Origin: Corticium candelabrum
Taxonomy: Eukaryota > Porifera > Homoscleromorpha > Homosclerophorida > Plakinidae
DNA length: 64,000 bases
Assembly (NCBI RefSeq): GCF_963422355.1
Contig: NC_085085.1
Location: 10,070,806 to 10,134,805 of the forward strand
Direction: 5' to 3'
Shown piece after piece: positions 1-12,600 of this stretch. Every line of letters starts with the position of its first letter. Within the stretch, counting starts at the first letter, position 1. Under the pieces are notes generated by a model. It was given only the letters and a program-made list of their open reading frames with translations, was not told the origin of the DNA and ran no database searches. The position numbers were made by a program, and so were the translations under genes.

Positions 1-649
1 CAAGTTATACTAGAATGTCTGTCTTGGGGAAGGAGGCATTTGTTTGGATCGGTGCTTAATCAGACATATTTGTGATTAACAGTTTCAACAAACAAATTTG
101 CACCGTTCAAGCACCTCAGTGCTGCTAATCGGATGGGTTTTTTCAAACCTTTCTGGAGTTTATTTTATTGTGTTACACCATTGTATAAGCATAATTATTA
201 ACAGAAACATTAGAACGGTTTGAGCTTTCCACTCTCCAATCAGACAAAGCAAACAGAAGCTGCTCAATTTCTCTGTCTGACTTCCCTCCAGCTACAATAT
301 GACTGTTTGTACATCATGACTTTCATGTAGTCTGCCAAACTGTACGAAATTGCTGCTGGTCATATAATATAAACAGGATTAGACTGTATTGTCTTCCTGA
401 TGTATTGAGTTATACCTTAGCAATGACTGCATGCCATCAAGCTAACAATGTACACATCCATTACTTCCCTAAATATATGGCTGTAAATCAGCTGTCCAGT
501 GCTTGCTTATACAAAGATCATTGATGTATGATTTGCAGTGTAATAATTCGCACAGCACTTTATCATAAACAAGGTATTTCCTCTTAGATTGTGGGTGTTC
601 ATGTGCTATTCATCACAGGCTTTGAATGACATTTTCTAATTTAACATAC
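1..649 (-). other. Start of the next SNRNP200 intron; no coding seen
   Basis: After the exon at 650-821 a GT donor opens an intron that runs off the window. I found no Sec63-region exon and no recognisable repeat in these 649 bases. Confidence 0.6.
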
Positions 650-3600
650 CAATCCACGAGTCAGATACAACACGAATGAAATACTGTGGCGGTAGGGGAT
701 CAAAAACAGGAACGAAGAACTCAAGAGTATGCTCATCTGTGGCATACTTGCTCTTCAGCAAAAAGAACTCATGATGTAAAGTCACTTCGCTATCAACGTC
801 TTCCACGAAGATCCAAAAGCCCTACAATACAAATGACATATTCATTCTCAAACTAAATCTAGAAACAAAACTGAATACACAAAGCCATGTTCTCAGACAA
901 ACAAAAGGTACTTTATGTCAACTGACTTGTGAATGACCATGCACTTTCTCGTCCCACTGGAAGTCGGGAGTAACAGTCAGTTCAACTTTTAGAGATGATC
1001 TAAAATATAGGTATAAGAGTGAAAACAAGGAGAACAAACCAAGAAAGTCTGTACTCACTACCTCGATATCGGCTGTATGTGAGTGGTCAATTCCAGTTTT
1101 GGAAACTGATGTACAAATCTGTGAATTGTCTTGCCCATTTTTGGATTTTTAATCAGCTCTCCAATCTCTGTATGATTGAGATCATACAACCTTTCCCAAG
1201 CAAATTCTTCTTTCTTCTCCAACCTTATCACAACTTCCATTGGCATTCTCTTGAACTGACGTAATGGACTCATTGATGACCACCTATCAACGAAAAGAAG
1301 CATCATATAAGTATATACATCCATAAGTACATGTCATGCATATAATGATATATATGTACAGAAAACAATGCATACAAACGTACATACATACACAACTGCA
1401 GTCTACATTACTAATGTCAGTTTATATTATCTATAGTCTATTAGTCCACATAGTTAATACTTCTACATGAATACACAAACATATAGATAGATCTCAAGAA
1501 ATACAAAATAAAGCAATGTTCTGATGATAGTAATGCCTTGTGTTTTATAAGCAGCTTTCATTGTTATAATACTCTTTCTGAATGGAGAACAAATCGAGGC
1601 ATGTCACCCTGACGCAAGAATAATGTATGAATAGCTTACTATTACACAAGTATCATCTCCAATGCTGTGGCTCTGCTTCCCTACAGTTTCAAACCAAAAT
1701 GTGACGATGCTAAGGACAGTTGAGTTGGAAGACTTTACTGAACTTGATCCAGACACAGAAAAATGCTATAGCCATTCTAGACTTCTTAGATGTGGACAGT
1801 ATGCAATGGGAGAATAGACTGACTGACACTTCAATAGCTGCTGTTCCAGCAGAGCTCAGTTCCTAAGAGACAAGTGATAAAAGCACAAACCACATTTGTG
1901 ATCTGTTGTTGTTGGAACCATATGCAACAACGTCTAGTAACATCTAAGAGAAAGAAAGCTGTTCATACATTATCATTGCTCCAGGTGACACGCACCAAGT
2001 TCGAAGCTGAATTTCTCTGTCCAGAAATGTTTTACTAAAAAGTAAAAGTACTAATAGAATCAGGACAGTTGGCACCATCACTACAAAGTCACTTGTAATA
2101 TCACGGGATTTCCTCTTTACACTGCAACTACTGTGTCACCGTCAGCAATACAATGTGCTTCTCACAACAAACTTCTGCTCCTGCTAATGCACAACTACCA
2201 TACACATGACAGATAGATTGACAAATAAACAGATAAATAATACATACACTTGGCATTCTCCTGGAGTCCATAAGCAAGCCAGTTATCTAAAAGGTCGTCC
2301 AAAACTATCAACAGTTTCACAAGCATACCAAGCGCATGCTAAAGAAAAGGGGCACCCATTTGTGCATGCTTTATAAAATGATGATCAACTGCCAATGGCT
2401 GAAGAGTGTCTTCACCGTCTAATTTCTCTCTTTCATGACTAAAAAATATTAGGCAGTGCTCACGTGCTACTCACTTATGCAGACTTCCAGGTGTAGTGGT
2501 TCACACAGTGTATAACCAAAGTTGTTCTAGAATGACATCAGCAGTTCATAAAATGCCCAGTTGCCTCTACCACAACTTCCTCAACATTTTCCTCTTCGCC
2601 CAGGTCAATGACAAGTAACTTCCAGTTGACATCATTAGATACGGGTCAACTGGAATGGAAGATTTTAACTGATGACCATTGATAGTAACCATTCAAAACA
2701 TTATTTTGGTTTCCTAAGACTGCAAAAGGCATGGTCTGTCAGTTTGCCTGACCAACACCACAAGTCAACCTTCTATGTACTATCTTCTACCAGCAAGACC
2801 TATGCTTAAGCTGCAATTAAGCAATGGCAACAGATGATAAACATGTTAAGTCAATACAAATATAATCAGATAGTCAAACAAATACTAGATCATTACACAA
2901 ACTCGTCACTGAAATGAGATGCTACAAAAAGAGACTGTGCAGAAGGAATCAAGAGTCTGTCATCTTTAGTTTGCTTTACAATTACTGAGAAAAGCAAGTG
3001 AAAAGAAGGATGACAACAAATAATTGCCTCCTAGTCTTAATATTCAGAGTTTGGTATGTAAATATCATTGTACTTAGCACAACTTACATCCGTTTGTTGA
3101 CCATCTTGCAAAGAGACAGAGTTCGATCGGTCAGCTGAGCCCAACTTCGATGTAAAACAATTTCATAAATAGCACGAAGCAATCGACCAGCAGACTAAAA
3201 CATACAAAGCATATAACAATTTCATATGAATACGGCAAGCCTGGTAATGTGCTGTACCTGAGTGACATATACCATATCAGCTACAAGTGCAAACCCTTCA
3301 AGTTTCAATTGTGAAATATATGCTTGTAAGAGAACATTCACCTGTATAAAATAAACCCCAATAGCAAAAATATGTCAATAATAGCTGCCACAAATGCTAA
3401 CTTTTGCACTTGGTTCTTCAATGCTTTCTTTAACTGGAATCGGCACTCTTTCTAACAGCTTAGACAATTCTAGTTTTTCCTCTTCACGAACAGTAATGTA
3501 CTTGAACTCAGATGAGAGTGAAAAGACACGAAAAAGTTCGATCTGACTCAACGTTGGTTTCAGTAGACTATTGTAGGTAGCCATGGTCTCATGGGTACAA

Positions 3601-6600
3601 TAGAAGTGACTGGCAATGCGACCAAGTTCTGTGACCTGGAAATTACCAGTCTTCTTGTCGTATTTTATCATGCTGTGTTTGTCTAAGAGAGCAGCTGCTG
3701 TGTGAATGAGATCCACACGTCGCTGCTCCAGCAAAGGATCTGATTCCAACTCATCATATGATACTCCATACATCGTTGGAGACCTCAACATTCTAATGTA
3801 TAGGTAAGTGTAACCAAGCCACAGAGCCGCTTCTTTTACATTTTGGACAGTGCCCAGAACGATTTCAGCATTCAAATTATCAGCCAGCCGTTTGACAAAC
3901 TGACTCTCTATGGGAAGCTGTTGGTTTAGCAAAGAAAGATAATATTGCAACTCAGAGTGACTGGTAATCAGAATGCCTTCGCCGCGACTATCATACTGAG
4001 GACGACCAGCCCGTCCAAACATCTGTAGCACATCAAGAGCTCCTAACTCCACCCATCTGCCCTTCTCAGGGCTGTAGACTTGAGTGCCTTTAATAGTAAC
4101 TGTGTGGGCAGGTAGGTTCACACCCCATGCCAGAGTTGCCGTAGAGACCAACACCTGAATATGACGATCAGCAAACAAATCCTCCACTAGCGTTCGATCA
4201 ACTCTACAATACAGAAATGTGTTACTGCATACGCCATGTCACAAGATTCAATTGCAAGAGCCTAAATTAAGTACATGCTCGATAAATCATTTCTGTAAAA
4301 ATGAATGTTTCTAAGCACAACTTTACACAACACACAGTAAAACTGGACATCAACAAACTAGCAACTGCTTGAAACACTGAGAGTGCATCATAAGGTATAA
4401 ACAGCAGTAACAAACTTCTTGCAAATGAAGCAAGCAAAAATACGGCTCGTAACATTTGAAAACAAGCCAAACTTCCTATAGCCGACAACATAAAAGTTGA
4501 TCTTCATTTCTCTAGTCAGTATAAGTAACGACTATTATAAATATGTCAAAATCACAAGATTCCTCTGGCTGGAGCATCTATTTCATTGGAAGAGCCCGAC
4601 CATTTGCAATATCTGTAGCATCTCAAGACAGGCCTCTGCAGTGTGTCCATAACATTCCCTATGGGTTTCCCAACCAGTCCAAGTAAACTTGAACTTTACC
4701 TTGATTAACAAACAATACTTGAGCAAGAACACATGCATGCACAATCACAATGAAGAAAGTCTGTTGTCAAGACCTAATTAATGCAGTTATTAATACAACA
4801 TAATATCACCTTGTCATGCCAGCATGATGAATAGCAAAACCATACGGCAAAAGGTCTTTCAGCTCTTGATTCTATAATTACAAAACATTACGACTAAATA
4901 TGGAGACAAGGGACTGTACACTTACCTTGGTCTGTTCTGCTTCTGAGCGCAACACCTCAGCACTAGCAGAGTCTTCACGAAGAAAGTGACCAATTGTGTC
5001 TCTATCGAGGCACATGTCACGAATTGCTCGAGCAGTTTTTGCTGTCTCCTTTCGAGAATGCACAAAAACCAACACCTGCACAACACATACATACAGAACC
5101 AGACAGCAATATCGTACATTACATTACTAAGGTTTAGTAGTAAAATTAAACTTGCATTACACAAGCATCTAAATCACAGTAAGAAAAACAAACTAATACA
5201 ACAAATTGGTGTAAAACATTTGTGAACACCTGAAACCACTGGGTAACAGATTCAAAGCCAAAGTGACAGTAACAGCAGGGTTCGAAAATGTGTTTGAATC
5301 TGGTCGCCACGTAGAGGAACGGTTGGTCGCCAAACTTTCACTAGTTTCTAGGTCAGAGATTCCAGAAGTAAACAAGTCATTAATATCACTGTTGAGACCC
5401 TTTCCAGATTATCATGTTTGACATTAAATTAAGACCTAACTAGGAATTTGCAGTAACGTTGGATGAACATTGTAGATAGCAAGTAAACACATCAATCTAC
5501 AGTATTATGCTTGGGATTATTCTATGTAATACTATGAGTATTCATATTTTATCCTAAGTTTCAACTAATTGTATAGCTACAACCAAACAAACATGTGGTT
5601 TGTCATCACATCGACATCCTGACAATCCATCCAATAAGACATGAGCATTCTTTGGTTGAGTCGATAACAGCTGTTCTTCTCTTATGACTCAGTGCCACTA
5701 TTGTTGTTGAGAACAGTACATCCGGCTACTGCATGTAACCCCACCTGACCTATGGCTAGCTGTGCTAATCTTGGGAACACAAGTGATAAACTTTTGTTGT
5801 TGTAGCACTTCAATAGCGCCTGGCATCGTTCAACATCTAGATTTCAGAAATGGACATGCAGAAACATTTGTCTGAACAGACTTTCCTAGTAGCACTAGGA
5901 GAAGTACGAGCTCCTGGACATACCTGGTAGTTCTTCTGATAGAAAGACATTCAGGCAGCTTGCTGTGGAAAAAGCTGTTTGTTTTGCCACTTCTGGGGTC
6001 CGCCGTTTGCAAAGATCTACGTAATAGTTTTCATTTGTCTCAATTCAAGATGGTCAGATTCTTCCTTCCTTTGAACAGCGTAGAAAAGGATCTAAATAGA
6101 CAGTTGCTGTCACATTCAACTACGATTGACTGCAGATTTCGCGTTTCATTCGGGAGAACCTGCTGTGCAATGGCGTCTCATCGATGATAGAGCTGTTGAC
6201 TTGGATTTGCTGGTGTAGCGTATGAAGAATAGGAGTGACCGTGATTGTTAGAAAAATTAAACACACCTGCAGGTCTTTAGTTGGGTTTGTCTGGAGCTGA
6301 TGGCACAGACCAATGAGATCAGTACAGACAGTAAAGTCTATAAAAATGATGGTCAACCAGAGGATAGCAACAACTCACAATAGATTGCTAGGTGATACGT
6401 TGTTACATGATATGTACGAAGGTGCTAAGTACAACAGCCTACTTCGCAGTGTGCCACTAAATGGTAGACTTAGAAAGTGGCAACATATTGTAAAGCAAAA
6501 GATATCTGCTGAGCAGATGGTTCACATCCAAGAGCTGCTGAGACAAAAGACTACAACCTACCAAATATTTCTAGTCGCCAAATTGGCGACCACACCGCTC

Positions 6601-9600
6601 GTTTAGTTGCCAACCACCTACAAGTGGTCGCCATATGGCGACTTGGCGACTGGATTTTTCGAACCCTGAACAGCAATGTACCCTACTTAAAACATAAATG
6701 ACAATTTTGCACCTTACTAGTACAATCCCAAAAGCAGTTCTTGGCTAGACAAAAAGCATTATGTGCATAGCTAGACCCTGATGTTAAATGTTTATTATCT
6801 GCCTTTCAGATTGCTTCCATAAACATAAATAAACCCTATACAGAATCTGTCATTCGGCTACCGGGATATCGTGATGTCATGTTAATGTCATCACCCACGT
6901 CCATCAGGTATCATGGCGATGTGGCGGTATGTCTGCCTTCATGTTATACGGTAAGTAAATGTTTCATCTTATACGGTAAGTAAATTCATGTAGATGTAAG
7001 ACAGCAAATTACTACAAAGAATGTATTCTTAATGCAAAGAAATTTAATGAATTACATTCGAAACAAACAAACCCTAAAAACAATGTCAGTACAACTAATG
7101 CATTGATACCAACTAAAATTCTTAGATTAGAAACACATCCATGTCCACAAGTAGGTACAGACCAGACAGCAAGAACTTGAAACTTACCAAATGGCCAATG
7201 GACTTGTTTGCTTACAAACTATTTCTAGATTTACATAACAAGCCTGCTGACAGAAAGTTGCCACGTGACAAAAAAAGAAAGTGCTCTTTGTTGTCAAACA
7301 GTTATCTTTGTTAAATTAACTCTAATAATGGCAGCAGTTTGACACCCTGATACTGGCCTGGACATCGTAACTTGAAGTTATGCAATTTGTATTTTCACTG
7401 AAATACAACAGCCTTGCAACATGTATGCATATCCTACACGTAGCCAGCTGTGCACGTAAGATCACTCAGTGAAAGACTGATGATCAAATGTACACACAAG
7501 AAAGCAACAAAACAACACTGGCCTAGAGATTCACAACTGAAAAAAATCAGTTATATTACTTGTCGCATTTCCTACAGCAACACCAGGCATAAGCAGCCAC
7601 TTACTCATTTAATTGTCAAATTACCTATAATTCAACAAACTCTACATCCTGCATACCAACCTGATTTTTTCCAGCATGATCGATAACTTTTTCATACACA
7701 ACTTCATTCATGACCTGGAATCGCTTCAATGCCTTCTTTTCTGTAATTCCCACATACGTCTGCTCTAGTGCTACAGGACGGAAGCTGTTGTCAAAGAAGA
7801 AAAGGCCTTTGGAAGGATCAACACGAAGGAATGTGGCAACGTCTTCAAAGTTAGGCAGCGTGGCAGAAAGACCAACAAGACGAACTGGTTCCTGAGTTGC
7901 CTCTACATGACGAAGAGTGCGAGCAACAATGCACTCAAGAACTGGACCACGATCATCATGAAGTAAATGGATCTCATCCTAACAAAATCCACCTATTATC
8001 AATTGATGACAGAGATACCAAATACAAGGTCTTTGAAAAGCAAATGGCAATTACTAATATACACAGATCTGCCTGTCAGCCTGTCTATCCATTCATTTAT
8101 CAGATAGCTTGAAACACATTCACTTTAGGTCCAACATCGTCCACCGAAAATCTAATGTACACTCCAATATCAGTCCACCATCCATCTGTCTGTCTATAGT
8201 TTCTTTGCTTATCACTGTGTCTATCTGCCAGTTCCAATATCCTACTAACTATCTATTTACATTCTCATCTAGCAAACATCTATCTCATTGTCTTTCTTCC
8301 TCTGTAGTGTGCTTCCATTTATACATTCCTGCATGTCAGCTACCCAAACTCTTTCCAACATGCCACCTGTTCACTTGAAAAAGTACAGAAATTGTACAAC
8401 TAAAATAATACTTACTATGATGACAAGTCCAACCAACTGAGCATATGTCCTGTCTCCACTCTTCCTTGTAATAATGTCCCACTTCTCTGGAGTACAAACA
8501 ATAACTTGCGTTTCTGCAATTTGCTCACGATTGAGTTGATGGTCTCCCGTAAGTTCATTTACCTTTACTCCAAATGGCCCTAAACACTACAACAAAAAAA
8601 CCAACATTAAATTGCATATATGAGACAAGAACAAATACTCCAATACATTAATTAAAACGTAAATTCTTTACCTGAAATATTTTATTCTCAAAATTTAACC
8701 AAATCTTTATGCTAATGACCTGTGTGCATTACGAGTTTCCGAAAATATTCAAGACTTTTCATAATTTATATTTGCAAGAAAAACACAATCAACACTACTA
8801 ATTTGCTGAAATGTTAGTACAAATGTGACACATGCTTATCAAAACTCTTACAGATGTGCAAATAAACAGTCCCAAGACCTTCAGCACAATCTAATAATAA
8901 TAATAATTCTCACTGTATCATGTACATGTTATCACTATAAATCTATAACAATAAACACATACTCACTTTAGAAAAGTTTCCAACCATTTCCTGTACCAGA
9001 GACCGCATAGGAGCAACATAAATGACTTTAAAATCATCCAGCTGAACACTTCCATCCTCATTCAAATGCTTTCCAATTTCACGAAGAATGGTAAGTAGAG
9101 CAACATTAGTTTTACCAGCACCCTATACATAATAAAATCAATAGTACAAGTACAACAGCTAATGCTACAGACATTTGCAGTTTAATTAACTGCAATAATT
9201 ATAATTTAAGTTACTGCACATGTTCCCTATGTGCTCAAAGCACAATTCCCATCATGATCTTTCTGTCTTTAACTAAAAAAGTATATTATGTGACTATGCA
9301 AACTGAGTGACAATGCGAAATGACAATAATAAACAGCTTAATGCACTGCATTACATTCTAACAGAATCTCAACTAAATACTCATCATACATACCTCCACC
9401 ATTATTACCATTGATTTTTTGTTTCAATTAAAGGTGCCCAATCACGATTCACTGCGCACATGCAGACACACCCACACAAACTTGAAAATGTGCCACAATT
9501 TCAAGTTGTGTTATAACAAAGCAGAGCAAGGGAACATCTTAGGGTGCACCACGTTCTATGACATACAGTCTTTATTCTATAAAGAGAAAGGCAAATCGCA

Positions 9601-12600
9601 TTGTTGTCCACCACAACGATTTTGCTCCCGGTACTTGACAAATCAACTTCAGTTCAATACTGATAACAAGAACAAGCAAAGCAAGACAGTTAAATAACTC
9701 CATACTCCCTTGATTTAATAAATACCCCACCCCAATAGTTGGCAAGAGTCAAAGGTCACGTATGGGATAGGGTCTTCTCAAGAATTAACACCAAAGTTGT
9801 TAATTGACGGAAATAACCGATCTATTAACTTCAAACCACCACCAATACCCAAAATATACAAATCTAATCTTCTACACAGTATCTGAGTCATGGTCGACAG
9901 GTATGGCAAATTGAAGAATATTAGCATTTCTACAGGCTCAAATCTAAAGGAAACAGTCAAGCCCTACCAAAAAAGTTCTTCGTTTCGGGTAACCTAATGC
10001 AAAAATCATGGTCTGTCAAAAATTTTTGTATTTTTCCTCAATCATTTTCTATTTACAAATGCATACATTAAAGTCTGTCAGAGTAAACTTTCATGGTGGC
10101 CGTCAATCATCCACAGTGTTCAAGCAATGGACCACATGATGTACATACCCTAACTGTCACAAAGACTAACCAAGAATCCAAGGCCAGCAGGCCTGTGGAG
10201 ATCAATAACGTCAGCAACAAGAAGATCCAAGCCAATGGCTGTACCGCTAGATCGAGATGTAGGTGGCTGAGGAAGACGCTGCTCCGACGCATTCCGCATA
10301 AACACGTCGTTTGCACTTTCAGCCGGAGTTGTTGACAAGTCAATGCAGTGGCAGCCTCTAAGGTAAAAAATACGTGATGTCTACCAAACTCTAAATGCAA
10401 TCCAACATTGTCATCTGGCACTGCATCATAGCGAGTTCCTGAATCTGATGCTGTCTGCACAGACATCAGCCACCGTGCATCGTCGTCTGACGTTACCATG
10501 CAAAGAATGCCTTTCAGTAGAGACGACTCTTCGACACACAGAACTCTAGAATTAATGATGAAACGACCGCCATCCAGAACCGCGACCGAAACTGCAGGCA
10601 TGGCACATATTATAGTAGCTGTAGTACATGTGCACTTCGCCTTGTACGTACTGACGCACACTGTGCGCAACGGAACTATACACGCACTTGCATGCAACAT
10701 GTTTCAAAACATTTGCCGCAAAAAGAATTCGAAAAAAATTTGAGACAACCTCCATAAGACGGTCGGTCGGGTTACCTGAAACAAAGAATTTTCTTGGTGT
10801 GGCCTCACTGTGGAAAGCAACAATTAGCACTAATTAAAGGACTATGTAGAAAATGTGAAAATCATAGAGCTTTGGACAAAGTTGGGGCTGGGGACTTACT
10901 TGAGCCTGAGCCCTGGGGTAATAATCAAACGAGTATGGTATTGCTATATATTTAAAAATCTTTGATCAATAGAGTCCTACAGAATGCCAGCACAACAAGC
11001 TAAAAAGACATCAGAATTGTGCTCTCAAAATTGAATAACCACTCTGTGTTAAGAACTCCTACAGAACTTGACTTGCACCAATAACAAGATGTTCACTATG
11101 AACCGCAATAGAGCGATTCACATCAACACAGTAATACAACTAACTGTGTAAACTGCAATGACGCCTTACCGTGGGTGCACATAACAACAGGTTTTCATCT
11201 GTTCCTAAAGCTGTGTCTGCAAGTCGGCTCTGTATTCTGTTCAGACTAGTATAGTTTCCAAATGCTGGTCGACACCATTCTGGAAGATCATCTATCTTCA
11301 TTAGTGCTTCATCACCACTAAAGGGCTTAGGTTTGAGTGCTGGAACATGAACTTCCTCATAACCTGCACAACATGCAACCAGCAGTAAATACAATAATAC
11401 AAACTGCTCAAGATGAAGACTTCATACCTTTACGTGTCTTTCTAAATGAGCCATCTGGTAGCGTGCATTTCTTGTTTGCCATAAAGTGACCTCCATGAGT
11501 AAAAACCAAGTCATCCAAATCAAGAATCTTCTTTATCCTTCCCTGTGAGAAAAATTATCACAATGGTTCTTAGTAAATTGCACAGCACTTTCCATGCAGT
11601 AGAACAAGACATTAATTAATTACCAAAGTAAATAGAACTTTCCTACAAACCATTAAAACAAAATGGTTTATCTGATGTCAGCAGATTATACTAGCACAAT
11701 GTATATCCAAAGACACATATTGTATTGCTTATGACATTCCTAAACAAATTGCATTACAGCAGTAATGTGTCTAACACTCTTACTGATGAATGGTACAAGA
11801 CTCCCAAAACTAACTCTACCATATATACGATCGAACAAGATAATGGGCATTCAATAGCCATGTTATAAAATTATGAATAAGAGCATTAATTAAACTGACT
11901 CACTCCTTTGGTTTCTAGCTGCTCCTCCCCTTCAACCTCCAGGCCTGACTCTACTTTGCTTTTCCTTTGAGACGATTTCCGAGCTCTCTCTTCCTGTACC
12001 AGATCTTCAGATTCCATGACATTCAAAGCCTGAAGAATTGGCAACAGATGAGCATCTCCTGCCATCTTCTCCTCTAGCTGCCGTTTCTCCTCAGCATTCT
12101 CAGCACGAGCCAAAAGAGTGCAATACAAAACTACCCAACAAATAACGATACAAAAACTACAAAACTACCGTTGTACTACAACTGCTAATTCCAATCTATT
12201 GTTCTACAGAACTACTATTAACAAATCAGAGAACAAATCTTCAAACTGTACTCACTCAAATACAGTAGCAAACAGTTTACGTAATTCCTATTTTACGTAA
12301 GCTAAACTTAAAGATCCATACCTGGACTGCTACTACACCTATGAGAAAAGAGCAGTGTATGTGCTTGTTAAAAGCATCATTAACTTGTGGTTAAATACAA
12401 TGACGTTGTGATAGACAATCGACAATATCAAATCAAACTAAACTACTCTGCATTCCTAAAACTCTCTAAAAAATAATAGTGCACAATATTGTCACATCCT
12501 AATACGAAGGCACTGACTCCTCAAGAGGAGAACAAGGCTGCACTACCCCTCTTAACTAGCCTTCCAGTTCATTTGTTAGTGTGATTGTCCTGTACCAAGC

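Larger units (their letters stand above)
9722..10960. repeat. Dispersed repeat, copy A, split by a TIR insertion
   Basis: The flanks 9722-9957 and 10807-10960 match sequence in GNE intron 1. The 9722-9830 part resembles 19168-19290 (shared words such as GGTCAAAGGTCA-type blocks and TTAATTG). The part around 9890-9957 and after 10807 resembles 21870-22080 (shared TTGAAGAATAT, AGCATTTCTACAG, TTAGCAC and AGAGCTTTGG blocks). The repeat lies in SNRNP200 intron 7. Its class is unknown; no coding is seen in the repeat itself. Confidence 0.65.

Noticed and set aside
8109..8378. 89-residue plus-strand open frame in an SNRNP200 intron
   Set aside because: Low-complexity sequence with TCTGTC-like words and no protein similarity.
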